A DNA stretch of 6,629 nucleotides from Marinosulfonomonas sp. (GCA_015494385.1 WGBJ01000438.1:1-6629); one strand, 5' to 3'; shown: positions 1 through 6,629, numbered from the stretch's first letter. Numbers and translations: made by a program. The notes: generated from the sequence alone by a model not told the origin.

Positions 1-591
1 CTTCAGGTCGTCCAGCACGGCGGTGGCGGTGGCCAGTGCAAAGGCCAGTTCCTCTTCCGGTGTCGCGCCGGCCTCTTGCAGGTGGTAGGAGCAGACGTTC
101 ATCGGGTTCCATCTGGGCAGATGCTCGCGGGTGTAGGCGGCGATGTCGGTGATCATCCGAAGGGATGGTTTGGGCGGGCAAATATAGGTGCCGCGCGAAA
201 GGTATTCCTTGATGATGTCGTTTTGCACCGTGCCTTGCAGTTTGCTGACATCGGCGCCCTGTTCCTCGGCCGCGGCGATATAGAGCGAGAGCAGCCATGG
301 CGCTGTGGCGTTGATTGTCATGCTGGTGTTCATCTGTTCCAGCGGAATATCGGCAAACAATGCGCGCATGTCGCCCAGATGGCTGACGGGCACGCCGACC
401 TTGCCGACCTCGCCTTTGGCCAGCACATGGTCGCTGTCATATCCGGTCTGGGTGGGCAGATCGAAGGCCACCGACAGGCCGGTCTGACCCTTGGCCAGAT
501 TATCCCGATACAGCGCGTTTGACGCAGCGGCGGTCGAATGGCCCGCATAGGTGCGGAACAGCCACGGGCGGGGGGTGTTGGATGCGGACAT
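1..591 (-). CDS. ecm: Ethylmalonyl-CoA mutase, N-terminal part (cut by window edge)
   Basis: The 197 visible codons encode the start of a coenzyme B12-dependent acyl-CoA mutase. Ecm converts (2R)-ethylmalonyl-CoA to (2S)-methylsuccinyl-CoA in the cytoplasmic ethylmalonyl-CoA pathway. The visible part is the substrate-binding TIM-barrel half. It has RTYAGHST (13-20; Y15 matches the active-site Tyr89 of methylmalonyl-CoA mutase), VAFDLPTQTGYDSDH (41-55), MTINATAPW (91-99), TVQNDIIKEYLSRGTYICPP (121-140; R133 matches the CoA-binding Arg207) and CSYHLQEAGA (167-176; H170 matches catalytic His244). The wording of these motifs, such as TINATAPW, fits Ecm better than methylmalonyl-CoA mutase; this is from my memory of the families. 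The cobalamin-binding C-terminus lies outside the window. ATG at 589-591 gives the usual short N-terminus before PWLFRTYAGHST; an AAGG about 9 nt upstream is a weak ribosome site. It lies downstream of, and on the same strand as, the small exported protein gene. Confidence 0.93.
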   Translation of the reverse strand, partial: MSASNTPRPWLFRTYAGHSTAAASNALYRDNLAKGQTGLSVAFDLPTQTGYDSDHVLAKGEVGKVGVPVSHLGDMRALFADIPLEQMNTSMTINATAPWLLSLYIAAAEEQGADVSKLQGTVQNDIIKEYLSRGTYICPPKPSLRMITDIAAYTREHLPRWNPMNVCSYHLQEAGATPEEELAFALATATAVLDDLK

Positions 592-611
592 GGGCGGCGG
601 CCTTGTTCAAG

Positions 612-683
612 ATTACGCTGCGCATGTTTTCGCAAAGGTAAGAATATTACGCAAGGGGGAAAGTTGCGGGAATATAATTACGC
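612..683 (-). promoter_or_regulatory. Three GCGTAAT direct repeats upstream of ecm
   Basis: On the ecm strand the heptamer GCGTAAT occurs three times in the leader, at 677-683, 646-652 and 612-618 (plus-strand ATTACGC). The starts are 31 and 34 bp apart, close to three helical turns. The first two copies continue into similar AT-rich sequence (GCGTAATTATATTC and GCGTAATATTC). The first copy directly abuts the candidate -10 box. Evenly spaced direct repeats upstream of a pathway gene suggest protein binding, but this is inference from the pattern alone; no known operator is identified. Confidence 0.35.
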
Positions 684-701
684 TCGACTTGTCGGTTACA
701 A
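671..701 (-). promoter_or_regulatory. Possible sigma70-type promoter for ecm
   Basis: On the minus strand TATATT (671-676) matches the -10 consensus at five of six positions. TTGTAA (696-701) is a four-of-six -35 match, but the spacer is 19 bp, longer than ideal. The implied transcript would start near 664 and carry a leader of roughly 70 nt. The candidate -35 overlaps the 3' arm of the neighbouring hairpin, so both elements cannot be equally important. This is a weak call from consensus matching only. Confidence 0.25.
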
Positions 702-725
702 CAGCGCATTTATCTGCGCTGTTGT
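698..725. terminator. Perfect 11-bp hairpin after the small exported protein gene
   Basis: ACAACAGCGCA (698-708) and TGCGCTGTTGT (715-725) form a perfect 11-bp stem with a 6-nt loop. The hairpin begins 24 bp beyond the stop codon of the minus-strand exported-protein gene, the right place for its terminator and for separating it from ecm. The run of Ts that would make it a classical intrinsic terminator is missing on the minus strand (TAACCG follows). On the plus strand it is followed by TTGTTTTC. It may be a leaky or bidirectional terminator, or an mRNA-stabilising hairpin. Confidence 0.45.
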
Positions 726-749
726 TTGTTTTCGGGAGGCTAAATAGCC

Positions 750-1085
750 CTAGTTGTAGGTAAAGGTACCGATTTTGCAGATGTTGATGTTCTTTTTAAC
801 CAGAACGTCACCATCATCAAACACGGCCTTGAAATCAAATTTACAATAGCCACTACCATCATCAAAGTTGATTCTAACCGAGGATCCGGATGGCAAAACA
901 TCTTCTCCCAGAATGTCTTCTTCCCATGAGTCAGACCCTTTGTTCGAGCCATAAAAACGAACGATGGTATAACCGGTGTTATTCACAATCCGGACGCGGC
1001 GGTCCAGGGCGGATACTGTAGATGCACTCGTAAAAAGGAGGGTTAGCGCCAGCAGCGCGAAAGATACAAATTTAAATACTCTCAT
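750..1085 (-). CDS. Small exported protein of unknown function
   Basis: The gene encodes 111 residues. A typical Sec signal peptide is visible: basic MRVFK, a hydrophobic core at about 6-20, and a VSA site cleaving after residue 26. The mature part is about 85 residues and should be periplasmic or secreted. It contains RIVNNTGYTIVRFY (32-45), an acidic SWEEDILGEDVLPSG stretch (53-67) and two cysteines, C81 and C103, that could form one disulfide. The alternating pattern suggests a small beta-sandwich. I have the impression that similar short NNTG proteins recur as hypothetical proteins in alphaproteobacteria, but I cannot name a family. The start is ATG at 1083-1085 with AAGGGA six bases upstream. 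The coding sequence is about 44% GC by hand count against roughly 60% in neighbours, suggesting acquisition or different selection. It is transcribed divergently from the acyltransferase. Confidence 0.8.
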   Translation of the reverse strand: MRVFKFVSFALLALTLLFTSASTVSALDRRVRIVNNTGYTIVRFYGSNKGSDSWEEDILGEDVLPSGSSVRINFDDGSGYCKFDFKAVFDDGDVLVKKNINICKIGTFTYN

Positions 1086-1099
1086 TGGTCTTCCCTTTC

Positions 1100-1113
1100 A
1101 TTTGCATGCAAAT
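1100..1113. promoter_or_regulatory. Perfect 14-bp palindrome, candidate operator
   Basis: ATTTGCATGCAAAT is a perfect inverted repeat lying 14 bp upstream of the exported-protein start and about 110 bp upstream of the divergent acyltransferase. Its TTTGC/GCAAA arms recall the TTTGCAAA-type motif described for RamB/ScfR regulators of acyl-CoA metabolism, here with a two-base insertion in the centre. The rest of this 138-bp intergenic region carries AAAACG at 1122-1127 and 1148-1153 and its inverse CGTTTT at 1163-1168. I saw no convincing -35/-10 pair for either gene. Confidence 0.4.
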
Positions 1114-1223
1114 ATTGAGCGAAAACGGGGGTGTAAATCAAGCCTGTAAAACGAGAACAAACCGTTTTTGCGTCATTCAGAACACTCTGGACCTGTGCGG
1201 GTTTTCCTGAAAGGCTGTGAGGT

Positions 1224-2615
1224 ATGAACAGGGTTGTCGAAGTCCCCCTCTGGATACTGGTGCTGATTGTCGGTTTTGCCGCCTTTGCGGCGCTGGAACG
1301 GGTGTTGGTGCCGTCCGTGCGCTGGTTCTTTCGCCGCCGGATGGAGAAGGTCGTCGCCCGGGTGAACACCAAACTGGACCGCCCGATCGAGCCGTTCAAA
1401 CTGGCCCGTCGCCACGATATGATCCAGCGGGTGATCTATGATCCCAAGGTGGCCGAGGCGATTGCCGAACACGCCCGCACCGAAGGGGTGCCGGAAAACG
1501 TGGCGTTCGAGGACGCGCGCCGTTACGCCAAGGAAATTGTGCCATCCTTCAGCGCGTCGATCTATTTTGGCATTGCCATGCGGTTGTCCCGCTGGCTGAG
1601 CCGGACGCTCTATCGGGTGCGGCTGGGCCATTTTAATGAGGCCGCGATCGAGGCGATCGACAAGGACGCGACGGTGATTTTCGTGATGAACCACCGCTCG
1701 AACATGGACTATGTGCTGGTCACCTATCTGGCGGCTGAACGTTCGGCCCTGTCTTATGCCGTTGGCGAATGGGCGCAGGTCTGGCCGCTGAAACACCTGA
1801 TCCGGGCGATGGGAGCCTATTTCATCCGCCGAAAATCGCGCAACCCGTTATACCGCCGCGTGCTGGCACGCTATGTGCAACTGGCCACAGCGGGCGGGGT
1901 GACGCAGGCGGTGTTTCCCGAAGGCGGGTTAAGTCTGGATGGCACGGTGGGCACGCCCAAGCTGGGGCTGTTGAACTATGTGGTGTCCGATTTTGATCCC
2001 GAAGGTGCGCGTGATGTGGTGTTCGTGCCGGTGGCGCTGAACTACGACCGTGTGCTTGAGGACCGCGTGCTGATGTCGGCGGCGGATGCGGGCAATCGCA
2101 AATTCCGCTTTAGCCTGTTCAAAATGCTGGGCTGGATCGCACGACAGATCTGGTTCCGGATCACGGGGCGCTACCATCGTTTCGGCTATGCCTCGGTCAG
2201 TTTTGGTGATCCGGTCAGCCTGAAGGAATTTGTGAAAACCTGCCCTGACAATGTAACCGAATGCGTGGCCGAAAAGGTGATGGAGCGCGTGCGCGAGGTG
2301 GTGCCGGTGTTGCCGGTGCCGATGGTGGCAACGGTGTTGCTGGCGGCAGAGGAGCCGATGGCAGGCGAGCAGGTGGCCACGCAGGTGAACGAACTGGCCA
2401 ACTGGCTGGAAGCCAACGGCGCCCATATCCATGTGCCGCGTGACAGTCTGGACTATGCCACCGAATTCGGCCTGACCCTGTTGACCAAACGCAGGATGTT
2501 AAGCGAACAGGACGGGCAATATAGTGTAAACACCGAAGAAAAACCGGCATTGCAATACTATGCCAACTCGATTGCGCATCTGATCAGGCAGGCACAGGAA
2601 AATCCACAGGGTTAG
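1224..2615 (+). CDS. PlsB/GPAT-like membrane acyltransferase
   Basis: A 463-residue acyltransferase of the glycerolipid (PlsC/PlsB) superfamily, probably acylating glycerol-3-phosphate or lysophosphatidate at the inner membrane. One hydrophobic segment lies at about 7-27. The four family blocks are in order: NHRSNMD (156-162, HX4D with H157 and D162), GAYFIRR (197-203), FPEGG (231-235) and VPVALNYDR. HRSNMDYVL resembles HRSHMDYLL of PlsB, YASVSFGDPVSL fits the strand after the catalytic domain, and the C-terminal LQYYANSIAHLI resembles the PlsB YYRNNI region, so GPAT is a better guess than plain PlsC. At 463 residues it is much shorter than E. coli PlsB (about 800). ATG 1224 was chosen because it retains the membrane segment and has GAAAGG nine bases upstream. 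It sits between ecm and ccr; no terminator is visible before ccr, so read-through is possible. The substrate is not determinable from sequence. Confidence 0.85.
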   Translation: MNRVVEVPLWILVLIVGFAAFAALERVLVPSVRWFFRRRMEKVVARVNTKLDRPIEPFKLARRHDMIQRVIYDPKVAEAIAEHARTEGVPENVAFEDARRYAKEIVPSFSASIYFGIAMRLSRWLSRTLYRVRLGHFNEAAIEAIDKDATVIFVMNHRSNMDYVLVTYLAAERSALSYAVGEWAQVWPLKHLIRAMGAYFIRRKSRNPLYRRVLARYVQLATAGGVTQAVFPEGGLSLDGTVGTPKLGLLNYVVSDFDPEGARDVVFVPVALNYDRVLEDRVLMSAADAGNRKFRFSLFKMLGWIARQIWFRITGRYHRFGYASVSFGDPVSLKEFVKTCPDNVTECVAEKVMERVREVVPVLPVPMVATVLLAAEEPMAGEQVATQVNELANWLEANGAHIHVPRDSLDYATEFGLTLLTKRRMLSEQDGQYSVNTEEKPALQYYANSIAHLIRQAQENPQG

Positions 2616-2643
2616 AAAATTACAAAATAACCCCTGTTTGTGA

Positions 2644-2672
2644 TTGCAATATTGCGCGGTCGATCATATCTC
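2644..2672 (+). promoter_or_regulatory. Candidate ccr promoter with overlapping palindrome
   Basis: TTGCAA (2644-2649) and TATCTC (2667-2672) are separated by 17 bp and could be -35 and -10 boxes; the -10 is a poor match. GCAATATTGC (2646-2655) is a perfect 10-bp palindrome covering most of the -35, a position suited to an operator that blocks polymerase. The implied 5' leader of ccr would be about 50 nt. ccr is typically induced by acetate or other C2 substrates, so regulated initiation here is plausible. The assignment is inference; the palindrome itself is directly visible. Confidence 0.35.
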
Positions 2673-2717
2673 ACCTAGTGAACGGTGGTGTTGATTCTGC
2701 GCCACGGATTTGGCTTT

Positions 2718-2722
2718 GGAGG
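2718..2722 (+). promoter_or_regulatory. Shine-Dalgarno GGAGG fixing the ccr start
   Basis: GGAGG lies five bases before ATG 2728. It supports that ATG rather than the in-frame TTG at 2710, which would place this ribosome site inside the gene. From ATG the protein has 15 residues up to and including YDAP, the same as my recollection of Rhodobacter sphaeroides Ccr. Confidence 0.75.
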
Positions 2723-2727
2723 CTTTT

Positions 2728-4008
<1,281 letters not shown>

Positions 4009-4020
4009 GCGTTCGGCAGT

Positions 4021-4041
4021 GGTGGGCAAAGATTGCCCACC
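4021..4041. repeat. REP-like hairpin GGTGGGCAA/TTGCCCACC
   Basis: GGTGGGCAA (4021-4029), loop AGA and TTGCCCACC (4033-4041) form a perfect 9-bp GC-rich stem followed by CTACG. Hairpins of the form GTGGGCAA...TTGCCCACCCTACG are, from memory, dispersed between genes in many Proteobacteria and look like REP elements. Sitting 12 bp after ccr, it may terminate or stabilise the ccr transcript. No T-run follows, so it is not a classical intrinsic terminator. The rest of the 4009-4103 spacer shows nothing else beyond the ribosome site of the next gene. Confidence 0.55.
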
Positions 4042-4103
4042 CTACGGCTTGGGTCGGCATTTCGGCTCTGGCCACGCATGTCACCCCGATATAGGGTCGC
4101 GAT

Positions 4104-5630
4104 ATGACCTTGCCCGCCGTTACATTTTCCGATGATCAGGCCGAAGCCTATGACCGTATCAGCGACGTGTTGCTGGGCGCGGGTGTTGATCTGGACAACA
4201 CTATCCTGACCCCGCAGGCCGACGGGCGCGATCATGTTCTGGCCGTGGTCGGCAAGGCGGGCTCGGGCAAAACCCTGTTGCTGGCGCAACTGTATCAGGC
4301 GCTGGAAGACGCGGGCGTCGAGACGATTTCAGGCGATTACGAGAGCAAGAAGCGCAAAGACAAGCGCACGCTGGCCATTCTGGCCCCCACCAACAAGGCC
4401 GCCAGCGTGTTGCGCAATCGCGGCGTGCCGGCGACCACGATCCACCGTATTTTGTATACGCCGCTCTATGACCCCGAGTACGAAAAGATCGCCGAATGGC
4501 TGGCCGGACAGGGTGAAAAGCCTGAAATCGAAGGGCTGACCGAGGCCGCGCTGGACCGTGCGGCGCTGTTTTATGCCAGCAACAAATCGATCCCCGGTGC
4601 GCTGGCTGCGGCGGGTTTGCGCGGGTCGGATTTTATCATCGGCTGGAAACGGCGGGACGAGCCGATGGACATCGGGTTTGTTGACGAAAGCTCGATGTTG
4701 ACCAGTTATCAGCTGGACGATTTGAAGGAAATATTCCCGACGCTGGTGCTGTTTGGCGATCCGGCGCAGTTAGCGCCGGTTGGTCAATCCGGCGAGATGG
4801 TGTTTGACAATTTCAAAGGCAAACAAAAGCTGGTGCTGCATCGTATCCACCGGCAGGACGCCGATAATCCGATCCTTGATCTGGCCCATGCGCTAAGCGA
4901 CGAAAGCCTGCAATTCCATGATTTTGAACGGATGGTCGAGGATGCCTCAAAACGCGATGATCGCGTGGTCTTTGCGCGGCGGGTCGAGGCGGACATGATG
5001 GCGCGCTCGCCCGTTCTGGTCTGGACCAACAAAACGCGGGTGCGATTGATACAGGCGTTTCGTGGCGCGTTTGGCGCGCCGCCGGATGAATTATTGGCGG
5101 GCGAGCCGCTGATTTGCGACGGGATCGAGCTGCCCCTGAAACATCGCAAGAAGCGCATTGATCTTGAGGCCCGCGGGCTGATCAAGGGGGCGCAGGTGAT
5201 CTATCTGGGGCCGGGTCGCAAGGCAGGATTTTCGCGCCTGCATGTGATCGGGGCCGAGGATCCGCAGGTCTCGGCTGCCTCGATCATCAAGATCGAATTG
5301 CCGGACGAGGACGAGCCGTTCATCCCCTTTGCCGCGCGCATGGGGGCAGCGTTTTTGCATGGCTCGGCTGTGACGATCCACAAGGCGCAGGGGTCGCAAT
5401 GGGAAGATGTGCAGGTGTTTGCCCCCGATCTGGCGATTGCCGCGCGGATGGGGCGGGTTGAGGCCGGGCAGGCGCTGTGGAAACGGCTGGCCTATGTGGC
5501 GATCACGCGGGCGGAAAAGCGGCTGTTCTGGGTGACGCGCAACATGCTGGCGCGGCCGACTGGGCCGCTGCGGGTGGATGATCTGGTGGTCGCCCCTGCA
5601 CCGCTGAAACTGGACGGAGGCGAAGAATGA
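4104..5630 (+). CDS. SF1B RecD/Dda-like ATP-dependent DNA helicase
   Basis: A 508-residue superfamily 1 helicase, expected to translocate on single-stranded DNA in the cytoplasm. Motifs in order: a Q-motif-like FSDDQ (8-12), Walker A GKAGSGKT (50-57), motif Ia LAPTNKAA (93-100), motif II DESS (194-197), motif III GDPAQLAPV (218-226), the late TIHKAQGSQWEDVQVF (424-439), and motif VI YVAITRAEKRLF (464-475) with arginine finger R469. DESS rather than DEAD-type, and TIHKAQG, are typical of the RecD/RecD2/Dda branch. All catalytic motifs look intact. About 80 residues, with no motif I recognise, separate TIHRIL from motif II. It lacks the long N-terminal extension of RecD2 and is not beside recB/recC. 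ATG 4104 follows AGGG with seven bases between. Its TGA overlaps the next gene as ATGA, indicating translational coupling. The physiological role is unknown; a general repair helicase is the simplest reading. Confidence 0.88.
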   Translation: MTLPAVTFSDDQAEAYDRISDVLLGAGVDLDNTILTPQADGRDHVLAVVGKAGSGKTLLLAQLYQALEDAGVETISGDYESKKRKDKRTLAILAPTNKAASVLRNRGVPATTIHRILYTPLYDPEYEKIAEWLAGQGEKPEIEGLTEAALDRAALFYASNKSIPGALAAAGLRGSDFIIGWKRRDEPMDIGFVDESSMLTSYQLDDLKEIFPTLVLFGDPAQLAPVGQSGEMVFDNFKGKQKLVLHRIHRQDADNPILDLAHALSDESLQFHDFERMVEDASKRDDRVVFARRVEADMMARSPVLVWTNKTRVRLIQAFRGAFGAPPDELLAGEPLICDGIELPLKHRKKRIDLEARGLIKGAQVIYLGPGRKAGFSRLHVIGAEDPQVSAASIIKIELPDEDEPFIPFAARMGAAFLHGSAVTIHKAQGSQWEDVQVFAPDLAIAARMGRVEAGQALWKRLAYVAITRAEKRLFWVTRNMLARPTGPLRVDDLVVAPAPLKLDGGEE

Positions 5631-6364
5631 GCAAGACGATTGTGATCACTGGCGCAAGTTCCGGCATTGGTGCTGCCACCGCCAAGGTGTTTCTAAAGGA
5701 CGGATGGCAGGTCGGGTTGATTGCCCGGCGACCAGAGGCATTGGAGGTGGTTGCGGCGGGACATCCGGCAGCGCATGTGTTGCCAGCCGATGTCACGGAC
5801 GAAGTGGCGCTAAAGGCTGCGTTTGATGAATTCGTTGCGGTCACGGGGCGGGTGGATGTGTTGTTCAACAACGCGGGCACATTCGGGCCTGCGGGGTTGA
5901 TTGACGAAATATCGGTGGATGAATGGCGCCAAGTGGTGGACCTGAACCTGACGGGAATGTTTTTGGCGGCGCGGTTTGCTTTTGCGCAGATGCGGCGGCA
6001 GGATCCGATGGGCGGGCGGATCATCAACAACGGATCGGTTTCAGCCCATGCGCCACGGCCCGGATCGGTGGGTTATACCAGCACCAAACACGCCATCACG
6101 GGGCTGACCAAAACACTAAGTCTGGACGGGCGACCGTTCGATATTGCCTGCGGGCAGATCGACATTGGCAATGCGCAGACCGAGCTGCTGGACCAGTTGA
6201 ACGCGCGGGCGTTAAAGGCCAATCCGGATGTGCCGGTTCAGCCGATGATGGATGTCGGGATTGCGGCGGATGCAGTGTTGCAAATGGCGGAATTACCGCT
6301 GTCGGCCAATGTGCAGTTTATGACGCTTATGGCAACCAAGATGCCTTTGATCGGGCGCGGTTGA
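5627..6364 (+). CDS. Classical short-chain dehydrogenase/reductase (SDR)
   Basis: A complete 245-residue SDR, a cytoplasmic NAD(P)-dependent oxidoreductase with one Rossmann fold. Visible features are the dinucleotide-binding TGASSGIG (8-15), ADVTD with D55 at the adenine pocket, NNAG (81-84), N107 in DLNLTG, S137, and the YTSTK active site with Y150 and K154, giving the complete Asn-Ser-Tyr-Lys tetrad. The arginine pair R34-R35 after the second strand suggests a preference for NADP(H). CGQIDIGNAQTELL (175-188) replaces the usual PG segment after strand six, so cofactor-loop geometry may differ slightly. The substrate cannot be deduced. ATG 5627 overlaps the helicase stop by four bases (ATGA) and has GGAGG six bases upstream, so the two genes are almost certainly cotranscribed and coupled, although no biochemical link between them is apparent. 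A terminator follows the stop within ten bases. Confidence 0.92.
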   Translation: MSKTIVITGASSGIGAATAKVFLKDGWQVGLIARRPEALEVVAAGHPAAHVLPADVTDEVALKAAFDEFVAVTGRVDVLFNNAGTFGPAGLIDEISVDEWRQVVDLNLTGMFLAARFAFAQMRRQDPMGGRIINNGSVSAHAPRPGSVGYTSTKHAITGLTKTLSLDGRPFDIACGQIDIGNAQTELLDQLNARALKANPDVPVQPMMDVGIAADAVLQMAELPLSANVQFMTLMATKMPLIGRG

Positions 6365-6371
6365 ACACGGC

Positions 6372-6406
6372 CCGAAATCTTGCAAAGATTTCGGACTGTT
6401 TTCTTT
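6372..6406 (+). terminator. Intrinsic terminator of the helicase-SDR unit
   Basis: CCGAAATCTT (6372-6381) and AAGATTTCGG (6385-6394) form a perfect 10-bp stem with loop GCA, starting 7 bp after the SDR stop. The T-rich TGTTTTCTTT follows within a few bases, as expected for a plus-strand intrinsic terminator. A second weak inverted pair, CTGTTTT (6396-6402) and AAAACAG (6412-6418), gives T-rich sequence on the minus strand too. The minus-strand gene ending at 6422 could therefore use this convergent region for termination as well. Confidence 0.7.
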
Positions 6407-6421
6407 GAAAAAAAACAGGTG

Positions 6422-6629
6422 CTAGCGTTTGAAGTAGCTGAAGACAGCAGAAGCGGTCCAACCGGCGGCAATCGCGATGAACAGCGACATCAACCCGTAA
6501 TACAGCGCATTTTCATGCGCCAGATTATAGAGCCAGCGTTCCAGCCCGACCTTGTGAATATCCAGTTCGGTTTCGAATACATCCACCACCTGTTTGTCGC
6601 GGGTGACAAGGATGCGGGCGGTGTAGACA
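6422..6629 (-). CDS. C-terminal part of a TIGR02186-like membrane-anchored protein
   Basis: The last 68 codons and a TAG stop of a gene entering from the right edge. The segment begins VYTARILVTRDKQVV, continues with ETELDIHKVGLERWLYNLAHENALYYG and ends in a single hydrophobic helix (about visible residues 43-64) with the short basic tail YFKR. This arrangement, an extracytoplasmic beta-rich domain, KVGLERWLY, then a C-terminal transmembrane anchor, matches my recollection of the TIGR02186 family, conserved in alphaproteobacteria and about 260 residues long. Its function is not established as far as I know; it is often beside a TauE/SafE-type sulfite/anion exporter, which would lie downstream on this strand or outside the window and is not seen here. 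It is convergent with the SDR gene, separated by 57 bp containing the terminator. Confidence 0.7.
   Translation of the reverse strand, partial: VYTARILVTRDKQVVDVFETELDIHKVGLERWLYNLAHENALYYGLMSLFIAIAAGWTASAVFSYFKR

Noticed and set aside
76..522. 148-codon open frame on the plus strand
   Set aside because: It lies antisense to the strongly recognisable ecm coding region and its translation shows no family resemblance; a GC-rich shadow frame.
538..763. Two overlapping plus-strand small open frames across the ecm leader
   Set aside because: They run antisense out of ecm into the intergenic region, have no convincing ribosome site and encode no recognisable protein.
1104..1113. GCATGCAAAT resembling the eukaryotic octamer element
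   Set aside because: A coincidence of the palindrome; the genes are clearly bacterial and the octamer factor is not found there.
1148..1168. AAAACG/CGTTTT stem with a 9-nt loop as a terminator
   Set aside because: Only 6 bp, AT-rich and upstream of both divergent genes, where no transcript is expected to end.
1173..1796. 207-codon open frame on the minus strand
   Set aside because: Antisense to the N-terminal half of the acyltransferase, including its HX4D motif; His/Arg/Pro-rich composition typical of a shadow frame.
2710..2727. Upstream TTG start for ccr, adding six residues
   Set aside because: GGAGG lies five bases before ATG 2728 and the ATG start matches the usual N-terminal length; the TTG has no good ribosome site.
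5503..6030. 175-codon open frame on the minus strand
   Set aside because: Antisense to the helicase end and the SDR cofactor and active-site region, which are clearly coding on the plus strand.

Overview
The window looks like chromosomal DNA of an alphaproteobacterium, most likely a Rhodobacterales (Roseobacter-group) species. Coding DNA is roughly 60% GC. The two most recognisable genes, ethylmalonyl-CoA mutase (ecm) and crotonyl-CoA carboxylase/reductase (ccr), are signature enzymes of the ethylmalonyl-CoA pathway (acetyl-CoA assimilation without isocitrate lyase) and read like Rhodobacterales proteins. A C-terminal fragment at the right edge resembles the alphaproteobacterial TIGR02186 family.

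Layout, left to right. (1) 1-591, minus: the first 197 codons of ecm, cut by the window edge. (2) 592-749: an AT-rich leader with three GCGTAAT direct repeats, a possible promoter and an 11-bp hairpin. (3) 750-1085, minus: a small exported protein of unknown function, with markedly lower GC (about 44%). (4) 1086-1223: a divergent intergenic region holding a perfect 14-bp palindrome. (5) 1224-2615, plus: a membrane-anchored PlsB/GPAT-type acyltransferase. (6) 2616-2727: the ccr upstream region with a palindrome over a possible -35 box. (7) 2728-4008, plus: ccr, complete. (8) 4009-4103: a short spacer with a REP-like GGTGGGCAA hairpin. (9) 4104-5630 and 5627-6364, plus: an SF1B (RecD/Dda-like) helicase overlapping by ATGA with a short-chain dehydrogenase. 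(10) 6365-6421: a terminator between convergent genes. (11) 6422-6629, minus: the C-terminal 68 residues of a membrane-anchored TIGR02186-like protein.

How the genes fit together. Ccr makes (2S)-ethylmalonyl-CoA from crotonyl-CoA, CO2 and NADPH. After epimerisation by an enzyme not encoded here, Ecm rearranges it to methylsuccinyl-CoA, so the two genes flanking the left half serve nearly consecutive steps. The acyltransferase and the small exported protein lie between them without an obvious pathway role. The helicase/dehydrogenase pair appears to be a separate transcription unit. I found no rRNA, tRNA, CRISPR, transposase or phage gene. I did not find a convincing undescribed system. The best leads are the repeated or palindromic elements upstream of the pathway genes and the AT-rich exported protein between them.
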